Source of the DNA: Vreelandella subterranea
Lineage (GTDB): Bacteria > Pseudomonadota > Gammaproteobacteria > Pseudomonadales > Halomonadaceae
Direction: 5' to 3'
Assembly (NCBI RefSeq): GCF_900111305.1
Contig: NZ_FOGS01000002.1
Coordinates: forward strand, 372,001-436,000
DNA: 64,000 nucleotides
Shown here: positions 32,880 through 43,100 of the stretch, piece after piece
Layout: the number at the start of each line of letters is the position of its first letter
Numbering within the stretch: position 1 is the first letter of the stretch
Notes under the pieces: model-generated
Seen by the model: the letters and a program-made list of their open reading frames with translations, nothing else
Databases searched by the model: none
Told to the model about the DNA's origin: nothing
Position numbers and translations under genes: made by a program

Positions 32880-34205
32880 ATGTCTTTAAATGAATGGCTG
32901 GCGATCGGCATGATCGGAGCCTTTTTCATCATGCTGCTGATCGGTATCCCAGTGGCAATCAGCATCGCGACAACCGCCTTTGTGTTTGGTTTTATCGGCT
33001 TTGGGCCGATGCTGTTCAACCTGCTGCCGTCCCGCATCTACGGCGTGGTGACCAATTACACCTTCATGGCCATCCCGCTTTTCGTGTTCATGGGGGTAAT
33101 GCTCGAAAAGTCGAAACTCGCCGCCGAACTGATCGACGTGGTCGGTCACCTATTCGGTAACATATCGGGCGGCATGGGGGTGGCGATCATCTTCGTCGGC
33201 GTGCTGCTCGGCGCGGCCACGGGCATCGTCGGGGCCACTATCGTGACGCTTGGCCTGCTCACGCTTCCCACCCTGCTGCGCCGTGGCTATCCCAAAGCGC
33301 TTGCCAGCGGGATGATATGCGCCTCGGGTACGCTGGGACAGATTATTCCGCCCAGCCTGGTACTCATTCTACTGGCAGAAATCCTGGGTGAGTCGGTGGG
33401 CACCATGTTCGCCGCCGCCATGATGCCAGGCTTGACCCTTGCTGCGGTGTACATTATTGCCATTCTGGCACTCGCTGCCTGGAAACCCCACCTAATGCCA
33501 CCTATCCCTGCCGAAGAGCGGGCCCAAATGGGCAAGGCACAATTGTTACGCAAGGTCATACTGGTGGTAGGTCCGCCGGTCGGCCTGGTCGTTGCCGTGC
33601 TTGGCTCGATCATCGGCGGCATTGCCGCACCCACCGAAGCGGCCGCCATGGGTGCCCTGGGCGCCCTGGTATTTGTTGCCAGCTCCGGGCGGCTTAATAT
33701 TAACCTTCTGACCGAAGTCGCCAAGGCAACGCTGATCATCTCATCCATGGTGTTCTTTATCCTGATCAGCGCGCAGGTATTCGGCCTCGCGTTTCGCGGT
33801 CTCGGCGGCGAGCATCTGGTGGGACGTATGTTCGAATGGGTACCAGGCGGTGAGATAGGCGCGCTGCTGTTCATGCTGCTGCTGATGTTTGTGCTCGGCT
33901 TCTTTCTCGAGTGGATCGAAATCAGCTATATCGCCCTGCCGTTGTTCTTGCCATTTTTTATCCAGATGGGCGTCGACATGGTGTGGCTGGGCATTCTTGT
34001 GGGGCTGGTACTGCAAACCTCGTTTCTGACGCCGCCCTTCGGCTGGTCACTGTTTTTCCTTAAAGGGGTCGCCCCGGAGGGCGTTACAACGCTGGATATC
34101 TACCTCGGCGTGCTACCCTTTATCGCTTTGCAGTTTCTCGCCATTGCCATGGTGATACTATTTCCAGGCATCGCCACCTGGCTACCCGCCGCCATTGGCT
34201 GGTAA
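32880..34205 (+). CDS. TRAP transporter large permease (DctM)
   Basis: Main translocation subunit of 441 residues with about 12-13 spans. Characteristic segments include LPSRIYGVVTNYTFMAIPLF, ASGTLGQIIPPSLVLILLA (about residues 148-166) and PPFGWSLFFLKGVAPEG near the C-terminus. It uses an ion gradient, usually sodium, to import the substrate. Co-transcribed with the binding protein, DctQ and the gamma-glutamyltransferase-like enzyme. Confidence 0.93.
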   Translation: MSLNEWLAIGMIGAFFIMLLIGIPVAISIATTAFVFGFIGFGPMLFNLLPSRIYGVVTNYTFMAIPLFVFMGVMLEKSKLAAELIDVVGHLFGNISGGMGVAIIFVGVLLGAATGIVGATIVTLGLLTLPTLLRRGYPKALASGMICASGTLGQIIPPSLVLILLAEILGESVGTMFAAAMMPGLTLAAVYIIAILALAAWKPHLMPPIPAEERAQMGKAQLLRKVILVVGPPVGLVVAVLGSIIGGIAAPTEAAAMGALGALVFVASSGRLNINLLTEVAKATLIISSMVFFILISAQVFGLAFRGLGGEHLVGRMFEWVPGGEIGALLFMLLLMFVLGFFLEWIEISYIALPLFLPFFIQMGVDMVWLGILVGLVLQTSFLTPPFGWSLFFLKGVAPEGVTTLDIYLGVLPFIALQFLAIAMVILFPGIATWLPAAIGW

Positions 34206-34235
34206 GCCCCAGGCTCAATAACAAAAGGACAGCTT

Positions 34236-35822
34236 ATGCTCCATACCCAACGTAGCTTCAGCGGTAGCTGTGTCGCGCCGCACCACCTCGCCGCCAGCGC
34301 CGGGCGGGATATACTCAAGCAGGGCGGCAACGCCATAGAAGCCATGGTCGCGGCCGCTGCCACTATCGCCGTGGTCTATCCGCACATGAACGCCCTTGGC
34401 GGTGATGGCTTCTGGTTAATCCATGAGCCTGGCAAAGCGCCAGTGGCCATTGATGCCTGCGGCCCAGCCGCGGGTCTGGCCAACGCGGATTTCTATGCCG
34501 GTGGCACACAGATTCCCGAGCGCGGCCCCAAAGCGGCCCTCACCATGGGCGGGACGGTAAGCGGCTGGCAGGAAGCGCTCACGGTTGCCGCCGACTGGGG
34601 CAAGTCTCTACCGCTGACAACCCTGCTGGCCGATGCCATTGGTCATGCACAAAAAGGCGTCGCGGTTTCCAAGAGCCAGGAAACGCTGACCGCCAAGCAC
34701 CTCGAGCGCCTATCGCAAAGCCCCGGGTTCAGCGAGGCGCTTCTGGTCGATGGCCAAGTGCCCCGTGAAGGCGACCGGCTGCGCCAGCCACGTTTAGCCG
34801 CAACGCTGGAACGACTCGCCACGGCAGGGCTGGATGATTTTTATCGCGGCGAGTTGGCCCAGAGTATGGCAGCCGACCTGGAAGCGTTGGGCAGCCCCCT
34901 GAGACTGAAAGACTTTCAGGACTATCGTGCTCAACGCGTGACGCCTCTGGAAGTCAGCCTCGCCGATGCCACCCTGTACAATCTGCCCGCTCCCACTCAA
35001 GGAGTGGCGTCGCTGATGATCCTTGCCATTTACGAGCGTATTCAAGCCGCCGAGCCCAATGGTTTCGATCACCTGCATGGCCTGATTGAAGCCACCAAGC
35101 GCGCTTTCATGCTGCGTGACCAATACGTGACCGACCCGGCACGGGTTCCCAGCTCGCTTCAAGGATTACTCAGCGACGAACGCATTGCCGCTGAGGCTGC
35201 CCAGATCGACGCATCCAAAGCGCTCCCCTGGCCCCACGAACCGGCACCAGGCGATACCATCTGGATGGGCACGGTGGATAGCGAAGGTCGCGCGGTCAGC
35301 TTCATCCAAAGCATCTATTGGGAGTTCGGCAGTGGCGTGGTGCTGCCGGAAAGCGGCGTGCTGTGGCAGAACCGCGGCATCAGCTTCTCGCTTGACCCCG
35401 AAGCGCTGCGGGGACTGGCCCCGGGGCGCAAGCCTTTCCATACGCTTAACCCGGCGCTGGCCCGATTTAACGATGGCCGCACCATGGTCTACGGCACCAT
35501 GGGCGGTGAGGGTCAGCCGCAAACACAAGCCGCGGTCTTTTCACGCTACGCGTTTCATCACATGCCGTTGCAGCAGGCGGTTACCGCACCCCGCTGGCTC
35601 CTGGGCCGCACCTGGGGCGAAGCGAGCATGAATTTAAAACTCGAGGATCGTTTTGACGCCAAACTGGTGGCAGCGCTCAAGGCGGCTGGGCACGACGTCG
35701 AAATGCTCGACGAACCGTTTAGCGACACCATGGGCCATGCGGGGGGTATCGTTCATCACCCAGGCGGGCTGATTGAAAGCGCTCACGACCCGCGTAGTAA
35801 CGGAGGGGCAGCCAGCGTTTGA
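34236..35822 (+). CDS. Gamma-glutamyltransferase-family Ntn hydrolase
   Basis: Self-processing Ntn hydrolase of 528 residues. The maturation and nucleophile Thr is expected at the start of TIWMGTVDSEG (about residue 340), followed by GSGVVLPESG; the C-terminal GTMGGEGQPQ is the GGT substrate loop. There is no signal peptide, unlike periplasmic GGT, and the region after the nucleophile differs (TIWM rather than TTHY), as in the oxamate amidohydrolase (HpxW)-like branch. Operon context suggests it acts on the compound imported by the TRAP system. Confidence 0.82.
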   Translation: MLHTQRSFSGSCVAPHHLAASAGRDILKQGGNAIEAMVAAAATIAVVYPHMNALGGDGFWLIHEPGKAPVAIDACGPAAGLANADFYAGGTQIPERGPKAALTMGGTVSGWQEALTVAADWGKSLPLTTLLADAIGHAQKGVAVSKSQETLTAKHLERLSQSPGFSEALLVDGQVPREGDRLRQPRLAATLERLATAGLDDFYRGELAQSMAADLEALGSPLRLKDFQDYRAQRVTPLEVSLADATLYNLPAPTQGVASLMILAIYERIQAAEPNGFDHLHGLIEATKRAFMLRDQYVTDPARVPSSLQGLLSDERIAAEAAQIDASKALPWPHEPAPGDTIWMGTVDSEGRAVSFIQSIYWEFGSGVVLPESGVLWQNRGISFSLDPEALRGLAPGRKPFHTLNPALARFNDGRTMVYGTMGGEGQPQTQAAVFSRYAFHHMPLQQAVTAPRWLLGRTWGEASMNLKLEDRFDAKLVAALKAAGHDVEMLDEPFSDTMGHAGGIVHHPGGLIESAHDPRSNGGAASV

Positions 35823-35937
35823 TGGTATGGCTGGCGATTTTGCGGGATATTGCGCATCCTGAACTCAGGCAGGCAACGTACTGTCATTCAAGTAGTGATA
35901 CGCTAGCCTGAGTCAGGAAGCGGGAGAGGAGACCCCC

Positions 35938-36336
35938 ATGGCAAAAATCGAAAAATCCCCGGATCAATGGCAAGAGCAACTCACGCCGGAACAGTACCGT
36001 GTTACCCGCGAAAAAGGCACCGAGCGGCCGTTTACCGGGGACTACCAGGTCAGAGAAGTGCAGGGTATCTACCATTGCGTTTGCTGCCATGCCCCTCTGT
36101 TCGAGAACGAACACAAGTTTGATGCGGGCTGTGGCTGGCCAAGCTTTGACCGCCCGCTTGGCAACCGCTGCGTCGAAGAGCATCAGGACGCGTCACATGG
36201 CATGGTGCGCACCGAAGTGGTGTGTTCCCACTGCGATGCCCACCTGGGTCATGTTTTCCCTGACGGCCCTCCCCAAAGCACCGGGTTGCGTTACTGCATC
36301 AACTCGGTAGCGCTTGAGTTCCACCCCGACGAATGA
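35938..36336 (+). CDS. msrB: Peptide methionine (R)-S-oxide reductase
   Basis: Repairs R-methionine sulfoxide in proteins. The 132 residues carry the four zinc cysteines (CVCC region near 42-45 and CSHC near 91-94), the fold signature GCGWPSF and the catalytic Cys in [19 protein letters not shown] precedes the ATG. A single-gene unit, followed by a strong terminator shared with the convergent chemoreceptor gene. Confidence 0.96.
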   Translation: MAKIEKSPDQWQEQLTPEQYRVTREKGTERPFTGDYQVREVQGIYHCVCCHAPLFENEHKFDAGCGWPSFDRPLGNRCVEEHQDASHGMVRTEVVCSHCDAHLGHVFPDGPPQSTGLRYCINSVALEFHPDE

Positions 36337-36345
36337 GCTAAACCC

Positions 36346-36373
36346 ATTGCGCCCGCCAAGTGGCGGGCGCAAT
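36346..36373. terminator. Bidirectional terminator between msrB and the chemoreceptor
   Basis: Perfect 12-bp stem ATTGCGCCCGCC / GGCGGGCGCAAT with a 4-base loop, lying between two convergent genes. Confidence 0.8.
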
Positions 36374-36393
36374 TATCTGGACGCATCCCAGCG

Positions 36394-38556
36394 TTAAAAC
36401 TCATCCCACTGATCAGCGGTGTCACTTTCCGCCTCGCGCCCTTTTGTCGTGGCAGAGTGGTTGGGCAGTGACTTGGTGGTTTTTGCCGTCGCTTGATTCA
36501 TTCTTTCCAGGTGCGCGCGCGCTATTTTAGTGCTCTCTTCCTGAGCCCCTTCCAGGCGGAACGCATCCACCACGTTAGCCAATTCGAAAGCTTCCAGAGA
36601 CAGGTTATCCGCCGATGCGGCGATCGACTGAACCTTGGTGGCATTTTGTTGCGTCACATCGTCCATCTCAGCAATCGCCGAGTTGATCTGGCCGATGCCG
36701 CTACTCTGCTCACTGGACGCCGTGCTGATCGACTCCATCAGTTCGCTTACTTTGCTGGCCTGGCGCATGACCGAATCAATGGCCTTCTCCGCCACCTCGA
36801 CAGCACTGCGACCACCGGTGACTTCCTGGGTGGTGCTGTCGATCATGCGGCGAATTTCCTGAGCCGCCTCGGCACTGCGGCCGGCCAGATTGCGCACTTC
36901 GCTGGCCACCACCGCGAATCCGCGGCCGTGCTCCCCCGCCCGGGCTGCCTCAACCGAGGCGTTAAGGGCAAGGATATTGGTCTGGAAGGCAATGCCGTCG
37001 ATCACACTGATCATCTCGGTCATTTTTTCAGCGCTTTGGGCGATCCGCTGCATGCGCTCCACCAGTTGCTGCATCTGCTCGCCGGTTTCCTGGGTGCTCT
37101 TCGCGTTCTGAACCGCCAGCTCGCTCGCCTGACGGGCGTTATCGGTGTTCTGCTGCACGGTCGAGGTCATCTCTTCCATGCTGGAAGCCGTCTCCTGCAG
37201 CGACGATGCCTGCTGCTCGGTACGCGAGGCCAGTTCCTCGTTTTCGGCGGCGATCTGCTGAATGGCCGGGGTAACCACCGAGACACGGTTTTCAACGTCG
37301 CCCACGATACCCGACAGGCTGAAACGCATCGTGTCGAGGGAGTACAGTAGCTCGCCCAGCTCATCACCGGTTTGGCGACGCTCCCTGGCCGCCAGGTTAC
37401 CGGCAGCAATCTGGAAGGTCACATAACGTGCGCCGGCCAGGCTGCGCATGATCGATTTCAGGATCAGTACGCTCAAGCCGATCATGATCAGCGCGCCCAA
37501 GCCCACTAGCACCAGTTGGGCAACCAGCATCTGTTGGCGGCCTTGCTCCGCTTCTGCCAACATGTCCGCAGCGGTTGTGCGCTCATTTTCCACCAACTGG
37601 CTGGCCTGCTCGCGCAGGGTGCGCGCGTTTGGAAGCACAACATCGTTCAACGCCTCATAAGCGCCGAAGCCGTTGCCATCGACAAGCGCCGTTGTCGCCT
37701 GCTCCACGCCGCCGCTCCAGTTGTCCAGCGCGCTGCCAAAGGACGCCAGTGCTTGGCTGGCATCTTCATGAGCCTGATAATCTTCCCAGCGGGCCTGCAA
37801 GTTATCCAGTCGAACCGCCAGGGCCTCGGACAGCTCGTCGGCCTCGACGCTGCGCGGATTGCGTACGGCAGGCTCCAACTGCTCAAGCACCTGACCCACG
37901 GTTTGTTCGATATGCTGCAAACTGGCCACGTTGTCCAGTCCAGAGCGGCTAAGCGTCGTCAGACGCTCGCCGGACGCCATCAACCCGTAGATACCTAACC
38001 CGCCCGCAACCCCAAGCAGCAGCACGGCGGCCAACACCATACCAATCAATTTTGCGCGCAGGCTCGTAAACTTGAAACGCGAGATGATGCCCGTCAGCCC
38101 CTTGCGTCGAATCGCACCGCGTACCAGGGTGTAATGCCTGGATTTGCCCTTCTCACGCATCTCGGCGTAGACCTTTTCCGCCTTGGCCACGGCCTTGGGA
38201 CTGGCTTTTCGGCGTACCGAGGTGTAGCCCACGATACGGTCACCGTCGCGCAGCGGGGCAAGCGTGGCATGCACCCAGTAATGATCACCATTTTTACGGC
38301 GGTTCTTGACCAGCCCCTGCCAGGTAGTGCCTGACTTCAGGGTTTTCCATAAATCCGCAAAGGCCGCTTCGGGCATATCCGGGTGTCGGATTAGATTATG
38401 CGGCGCGCCAATCAACTCATCGCGGGAGTAACCGCTCACTTCAACAAACGTCGGGTTCGCATAGGTCACGTTGCCTTTCAAATCCGAGCGCGATATCAGC
38501 ACGGTCTCTTCGGTTAATGGGTATTCTTGCTGCGTGACGGGTTGGTTGTTGCGCAT
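36394..38556 (-). CDS. Aer-like PAS-containing methyl-accepting chemotaxis protein
   Basis: Chemoreceptor of 720 residues. The N-terminal PAS domain (about 1-120) has [10 protein letters not shown] and [16 protein letters not shown] as in Aer, which binds FAD for redox/energy taxis. A membrane span at about 170-195, a periplasmic or coiled region, a second span at about 343-370 and HAMP follow. The signalling domain has [20 protein letters not shown] (hairpin tip about residue 545). The C-terminus ends QWDEF, an NWETF-like pentapeptide for CheR/CheB docking. The periplasmic section makes it larger than E. coli Aer. Confidence 0.93.
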   Translation of the reverse strand: MRNNQPVTQQEYPLTEETVLISRSDLKGNVTYANPTFVEVSGYSRDELIGAPHNLIRHPDMPEAAFADLWKTLKSGTTWQGLVKNRRKNGDHYWVHATLAPLRDGDRIVGYTSVRRKASPKAVAKAEKVYAEMREKGKSRHYTLVRGAIRRKGLTGIISRFKFTSLRAKLIGMVLAAVLLLGVAGGLGIYGLMASGERLTTLSRSGLDNVASLQHIEQTVGQVLEQLEPAVRNPRSVEADELSEALAVRLDNLQARWEDYQAHEDASQALASFGSALDNWSGGVEQATTALVDGNGFGAYEALNDVVLPNARTLREQASQLVENERTTAADMLAEAEQGRQQMLVAQLVLVGLGALIMIGLSVLILKSIMRSLAGARYVTFQIAAGNLAARERRQTGDELGELLYSLDTMRFSLSGIVGDVENRVSVVTPAIQQIAAENEELASRTEQQASSLQETASSMEEMTSTVQQNTDNARQASELAVQNAKSTQETGEQMQQLVERMQRIAQSAEKMTEMISVIDGIAFQTNILALNASVEAARAGEHGRGFAVVASEVRNLAGRSAEAAQEIRRMIDSTTQEVTGGRSAVEVAEKAIDSVMRQASKVSELMESISTASSEQSSGIGQINSAIAEMDDVTQQNATKVQSIAASADNLSLEAFELANVVDAFRLEGAQEESTKIARAHLERMNQATAKTTKSLPNHSATTKGREAESDTADQWDEF

Positions 38557-38647
38557 AGTGATCCCTGTGAAGAATGTATTTTTTTTGAAAAGCTTTTACT
38601 GATATCGACCTTGAGCGTAAAAACTAAATAGTGATCTACAAAGAAAA

Positions 38648-38673
38648 AAACGCTACCCGAAGGGATAGCGTTT
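38648..38673 (-). terminator. Intrinsic terminator of lon
   Basis: Minus strand: AAACGCTATCCC / GGGTAGCGTTT with a short loop and one bulge, running into TTTTTT. 110 bases after the lon stop. Confidence 0.75.
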
Positions 38674-38782
38674 AAAAGGTTATACAAGGCTAAACGTTAA
38701 TTGCCAGAGAGACTAATTTAACGATGATTATCGATAGCCGTATCATCAATTAAGCAAGTCAATTATGCATTCGCTTAATTAG

Positions 38783-41227
38783 CTATTTGAACACGACCTT
38801 GGCCACGTCACGATACCGATTGGCAAAATGCACCGTCATGCCTTCTCTGAGGTAATCGGGCAGCTCTTCATAATCACGCCGGTTTGCTTCTGGCAGGATG
38901 ACTTCAAAGATGTCACTGCGGCGCGCCGCAATCACTTTTTCGCGAATCCCGCCCACGGGCAGCACCTGGCCGGTGAGTGTCAATTCCCCCGTCATGGCCA
39001 GCGGCCGGTCTATGGCCTGATGCCTCGCCAGTGACAGCAGCGCCGTCGTCATGCTGACCCCCGCCGAGGGGCCATCCTTGGGCGTGGCGCCCTCCGGCAC
39101 ATGCAAGTGCACAAAGGCAGAGTCGAAAAAGTCGCTATCGGCACCGTATTCCTGCAGATGGCCAAGCGTATAGCTGTAGGCGATATTGGCCGACTCCTGC
39201 ATGACATCGCCAAGTTTGCCGGTAAGCTTGAAGCCGCGATCCAGTGAATGAACCTTGCCCGCCTCAATGGGCAAGGTGGCGCCGCCCATCGCTGTCCAGG
39301 CAAGCCCGGTCACCACGCCCTCGCCTTTCAGGACTTTTTCCTTGCGGAAGATGGGCGCGCCCAGGAATTCTTCAAGGTTCTTCACCGACACCTTGACGGT
39401 CTCAATGTCGTCTTCCAGCAGCTTGACAGCCGCCTTACGCACGATGCGGTGCAGCTGTTTCTCCAACTGACGCACCCCTGCTTCCCGGGCGTAGCCCTCA
39501 ATCACTTGCTTGAGCGCGGCGTCACTGAGCTGAATACGCTTCTTGGGCAGGTTGTCGCGCTTGAGCAGCTTGGGCCATAGATGGTGCTTGGCAATGGCCA
39601 GCTTTTCCTCGGCGATGTAGCCCGACAGGCGAATTTGCTCCATGCGGTCCAAAAGCGCACTGGGTATGGAATCCAGGGTGTTGGCCGTACACACAAACAA
39701 CACCTTGGAGAGGTCCATGCGGACATCCAGATAGTGGTCGAGGAAATCGACGTTCTGCTCCGGGTCGAGCACCTCGAGCAGTGCCGATGCCGGATCCCCC
39801 TGGAAGGACTGACCCAGCTTGTCGATTTCATCCAGCATGATCACCGGATTCTCGACTTCGACTTCCTTGAACGCCTGAATCAGCTTGCCAGGCATCGCGC
39901 CGACATAGGTACGCCGGTGCCCCTTGATCTCGGCTTCATCGCGCATGCCGCCGACAGAAAAGCGATAGAACTGACGCCCCAGCGCCTCGGCAATCGAACG
40001 GCCGACAGAGGTTTTACCCACGCCGGGCGGGCCTACCAGCAGCAGGATCGAGCCGCCAACATCACCCTTGAAGGACCCTTCGGCGAGAAATTCGACAATC
40101 CGTTCCTTGACGTCTTTCAAGCCGTCGTGATCACGGTCCAGGACTTGCCGGGCATGATTCAGATCCAATTGATCCGGGCTGGTCACGCCCCAAGGCAGCG
40201 ACGTCAGCCAGTCCAGATAATTGCGCGTGGTGCCGTACTCAGGCGAACCGGTTTCCAGTACGCTGAGCTTGTCCAGCTCATCGTCAATCCGCGACTGGAC
40301 CCGCTCGGGCACCACCAGTGACTCCAGGCGGGCGCGGAAGGTATCCACATCGTTTTCGCGGTCGTCCTTGGAAATGCCCAGCTCGCGCTGAATGACCTTC
40401 AACTGCTCGCGCAGGAAGAACTCACGCTGGCGCTCCTGCATCTGCGCGTTGACCTGCTCGCTGATTTCGCTTTGCAGCTGGGCAACGTCGATTTCCTTGC
40501 GCAGCAGCGGCAGTACCTTCTGCATCCGCTCGGCAACATCCAGCGTCGACAGCACATCCTGAAGCTCCGGTCCCTTGGCCGACGTGATCGCCGCGGCAAA
40601 ATCAGTCAGCGGGCCTGGCTGGTGCGGACTGAAGCGGTTCAGGTAGTGTTTGAGCTCTTCACCGTAGAGTGGATTAATGGGCAGTAATTCCTTGATCCCA
40701 TTAATAATCGCCATCGCATAGGCGCGGGTTTCTTCATTTTCTGCATCCACCGGCTCTTTCGGGTAGCTCACCTCAACCAGGTAAGGCGGTGTGCTGGAAA
40801 GCCACCGCTGGATCTTGAAGCGCTGCACCCCTCGGGCAATAAACTGGATCTGCTGATCCTCACCCTTCATCTTGTGGACTTTGACCGCCGTGCCAATGGT
40901 CGGAAAGCCTTCGCTATCCAGGTCGTCGATCCCCTGCTCGCCCACATAGGCAACCCCCACGGTCTGGTGCGGGGTATTGCCCACCCGGCGCATGGTTTCT
41001 TCCCAGCGCTCACGGTTGATGACCAACGGCTGCACCTGGGCGGGAAAGAAGGGCCGATTATGGATCGGTAACAGGTAGATACGTTCGGGTAGCATGTCAC
41101 TGGCGGGCACCATTGAGCTGACACGCTCACCATCTGATCGGAATTGGTCTTCCTCACCCTGCGAAGTCGGGTCGCTGTCGTCCTGCACGTAAAATTGGTC
41201 GTCTCGGTCGAATTCCTGGTCGCTCAT
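38783..41227 (-). CDS. lon: ATP-dependent protease Lon
   Basis: Cytoplasmic AAA+ serine protease of 814 residues from MSDQEF (the frame extends six codons upstream, but GGAGG lies just before ATG 41227-41245 region and MSDQEF is the better start). The LAN substrate domain (about 45-240), coiled coil, Walker A GPPGVGKTS (about 400), Walker B VIMLDEIDK and the catalytic Ser in PKDGPSAGVSM with Lys in GGIREKVIAARR are intact. The N-terminal 40 acidic residues are an extension relative to E. coli Lon, common in halophiles. Confidence 0.97.
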   Translation of the reverse strand: MSDQEFDRDDQFYVQDDSDPTSQGEEDQFRSDGERVSSMVPASDMLPERIYLLPIHNRPFFPAQVQPLVINRERWEETMRRVGNTPHQTVGVAYVGEQGIDDLDSEGFPTIGTAVKVHKMKGEDQQIQFIARGVQRFKIQRWLSSTPPYLVEVSYPKEPVDAENEETRAYAMAIINGIKELLPINPLYGEELKHYLNRFSPHQPGPLTDFAAAITSAKGPELQDVLSTLDVAERMQKVLPLLRKEIDVAQLQSEISEQVNAQMQERQREFFLREQLKVIQRELGISKDDRENDVDTFRARLESLVVPERVQSRIDDELDKLSVLETGSPEYGTTRNYLDWLTSLPWGVTSPDQLDLNHARQVLDRDHDGLKDVKERIVEFLAEGSFKGDVGGSILLLVGPPGVGKTSVGRSIAEALGRQFYRFSVGGMRDEAEIKGHRRTYVGAMPGKLIQAFKEVEVENPVIMLDEIDKLGQSFQGDPASALLEVLDPEQNVDFLDHYLDVRMDLSKVLFVCTANTLDSIPSALLDRMEQIRLSGYIAEEKLAIAKHHLWPKLLKRDNLPKKRIQLSDAALKQVIEGYAREAGVRQLEKQLHRIVRKAAVKLLEDDIETVKVSVKNLEEFLGAPIFRKEKVLKGEGVVTGLAWTAMGGATLPIEAGKVHSLDRGFKLTGKLGDVMQESANIAYSYTLGHLQEYGADSDFFDSAFVHLHVPEGATPKDGPSAGVSMTTALLSLARHQAIDRPLAMTGELTLTGQVLPVGGIREKVIAARRSDIFEVILPEANRRDYEELPDYLREGMTVHFANRYRDVAKVVFK

Positions 41228-41282
41228 GCACCCTCCAATCAACACCTGCCAGTGGCGATTGCCGCTCGGCTTTGTGAAGGAA

Positions 41283-41309
41283 ATGCGGGCACATCAGACA
41301 AACTTCAAC
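41283..41309 (-). promoter_or_regulatory. Sigma-32-like heat-shock promoter of lon
   Basis: Minus strand GTTGAAG (41303-41309), 13 bases, then CCCGCAT (41283-41289), close to the RpoH consensus CTTGAA - N13-15 - CCCCAT. Located 56 bases before the lon start; lon is a classical heat-shock gene. Confidence 0.55.
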
Positions 41310-41318
41310 CGTTGACGG

Positions 41319-42578
41319 TCAGGGCCATAGATCAGGCATGGGACGACCATTGACGCGCCACTGGCCACGCACCACGTCGAAGGCCAGCTCCTGGGTACCC
41401 AACGGCAGCCCCAGCCAGAGGGCTGCGACGGTCGGCGCATCGTGCCAGGTAAAGTCCCCGTCGATACGTTCCCGCCAGCGCGCCTGCTCTTCAGGCTCAC
41501 CCAGCTTGGTGATGTCCAGTTCATCGAGTTGACGGTTATCAAAGAACAGGGCGCCATCGGCATCCAGCCGAATTCCCAGCAGCGGGCTGTCGGCAGCGAT
41601 GGTCGCGACATCCAGCCGCGGTGAATCGCTTAACAGCTGACGCAAATCGGGCTGCAGACGTGTCAGGGTTCCCTCCGCCAAGGGTAAGCGGGCATCTCCC
41701 CAGGCGGCCTCCTGGCGCAGTTGGCGAATGGTATCGCGTACCGCATCGGCATTGATCCGCGAAAGCTCCATCACCGTATGGGCGTTTTGCAGTAACGGCG
41801 TGTCCGGCGCTTCGGAAGGCACACGGACCTCACCGATGCGCAGTTCGCCTTTCAGGCGCAACTCCTGCTCGTCAAGCATCATCCGGCTGCTGAGGTCAAT
41901 CGGCGCCATATGTACATCAAAGGCGGCGGGGTAAGTCAGCGCCACGTTATCGATATGCAGGGAATCGGACTGGGTAAAGTGATAGGCATCCTCGGTGTAG
42001 GTGTAACGGCTCTCCAACGCCGAAGGCCCGATACGCAGCTCCGCCGGGCCATCGGTAATCGTCAGTTGATCCATCATCGCCCGCAGTCGCCAATCGCCGT
42101 AAACCCCCTCTAAGCGCAGCCGGCCACCGCGCACCGTTAACTCTCTGCCGTTTTGCTGGATAACGAAGGGAGCAAGCGCCAGACGCAGCTCGCTGTGCCC
42201 GCTCAAGGTGTGGTAGGTGCCCTGCCAACGCGGCACGGAAGGCGCAGAGACTTCACCCAGCGCTTGCTGGAGGACGGTATCGAGGCGGGGTAAAAGCGTA
42301 CCTTCCACGTCGGTGCTTAAAATACCGTGGCGGGCGGTATAGTTAAGCTCCAGACGCCAGGGCCGCCCGAGCAACGGCGAAAGAATCAACCGACCCTGCG
42401 AACTTAACCAACCCTGTTCGCTTTCGGTACGCGTCACCCGCCACTCGCCCCGGGCGGCCAGGTCATCCAGCGCCTGACGCAGACTGCGCTCGAACAACAC
42501 GCTGGAAAGCAGCTGTGCCGCTACCCACAGCACGGCTATGATCGCCAGAACGGGGACAATCAAACGTTCCTTGCGCAT
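41319..42578 (-). CDS. DUF945 (YdgA-like) protein
   Basis: Protein of 419 residues with one N-terminal membrane anchor (about residues 8-30) and a long periplasmic part made of beta-rich repeats (for example ELRLKGELRIGEV, GALFFDNRQLDELDI). The layout and the anchor followed by GWLSSQGRL fit the DUF945/YdgA family, of unknown function, possibly linked to envelope maintenance. Ninety bases upstream of lon on the same strand, but lon has its own promoter. Confidence 0.75.
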   Translation of the reverse strand: MRKERLIVPVLAIIAVLWVAAQLLSSVLFERSLRQALDDLAARGEWRVTRTESEQGWLSSQGRLILSPLLGRPWRLELNYTARHGILSTDVEGTLLPRLDTVLQQALGEVSAPSVPRWQGTYHTLSGHSELRLALAPFVIQQNGRELTVRGGRLRLEGVYGDWRLRAMMDQLTITDGPAELRIGPSALESRYTYTEDAYHFTQSDSLHIDNVALTYPAAFDVHMAPIDLSSRMMLDEQELRLKGELRIGEVRVPSEAPDTPLLQNAHTVMELSRINADAVRDTIRQLRQEAAWGDARLPLAEGTLTRLQPDLRQLLSDSPRLDVATIAADSPLLGIRLDADGALFFDNRQLDELDITKLGEPEEQARWRERIDGDFTWHDAPTVAALWLGLPLGTQELAFDVVRGQWRVNGRPMPDLWP

Positions 42579-42626
42579 GGCATCTCCCTTGAGCCAAACG
42601 CGCCAACGGGCAGCGCTATTAAACGG

Positions 42627-43100
42627 TCAATGCAACCAAAACCACAGATGCATTATGCTCCAGGCGTAGATCCCTGCCATCACATCATCGATCATGATGC
42701 CAAACCCGCCGGCCACCCGTCGGTCCGCCCAGCGGATGGGCCAAGGTTTGAACACATCGAAAATGCGGAACACCACAAAGCCCCACAGTGCGGACTCCCA
42801 TGAAAACGGCACCGCCGCCATGGTGATCCAGTAGCCGACAAATTCATCCCAAACGATCCCGGAGTGATCATGCACGCCCAAATCGTGGGACGTTCTATCA
42901 CATAGCCATACGCCAACCACAAAGGCGACAAAAACGATACTTGCGTACCAGCCTAGCGATAAATCGGCCATTAACCAATAAAAAGGAATCGCCGCCAGCG
43001 TGCCAAACGTACCCGGCGCAAAGGGCACGGCACCGCTGCCAAGCCCGAAGGCAAAAAAATGCGTGGGCCGACGCCAAACGCTCCCAGGGGCATGATTCAT
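42627..43100 (-). CDS. pgpA: Phosphatidylglycerophosphatase A
   Basis: Membrane enzyme of 157 residues that dephosphorylates phosphatidylglycerophosphate. The start at MNHAPG (43100) overlaps the thiL stop (ATGA). GSGAVPFAPGTFGTLAAIP and IVWDEFVGYWITM carry the conserved acidic residues, and RIFDVFKPWPI is the PgpA signature, with GFGIMIDDVMAGIYA near the C-terminus. Last gene of the nrdR-rib-nusB-thiL-pgpA operon. Confidence 0.95.
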   Translation of the reverse strand: MNHAPGSVWRRPTHFFAFGLGSGAVPFAPGTFGTLAAIPFYWLMADLSLGWYASIVFVAFVVGVWLCDRTSHDLGVHDHSGIVWDEFVGYWITMAAVPFSWESALWGFVVFRIFDVFKPWPIRWADRRVAGGFGIMIDDVMAGIYAWSIMHLWFWLH

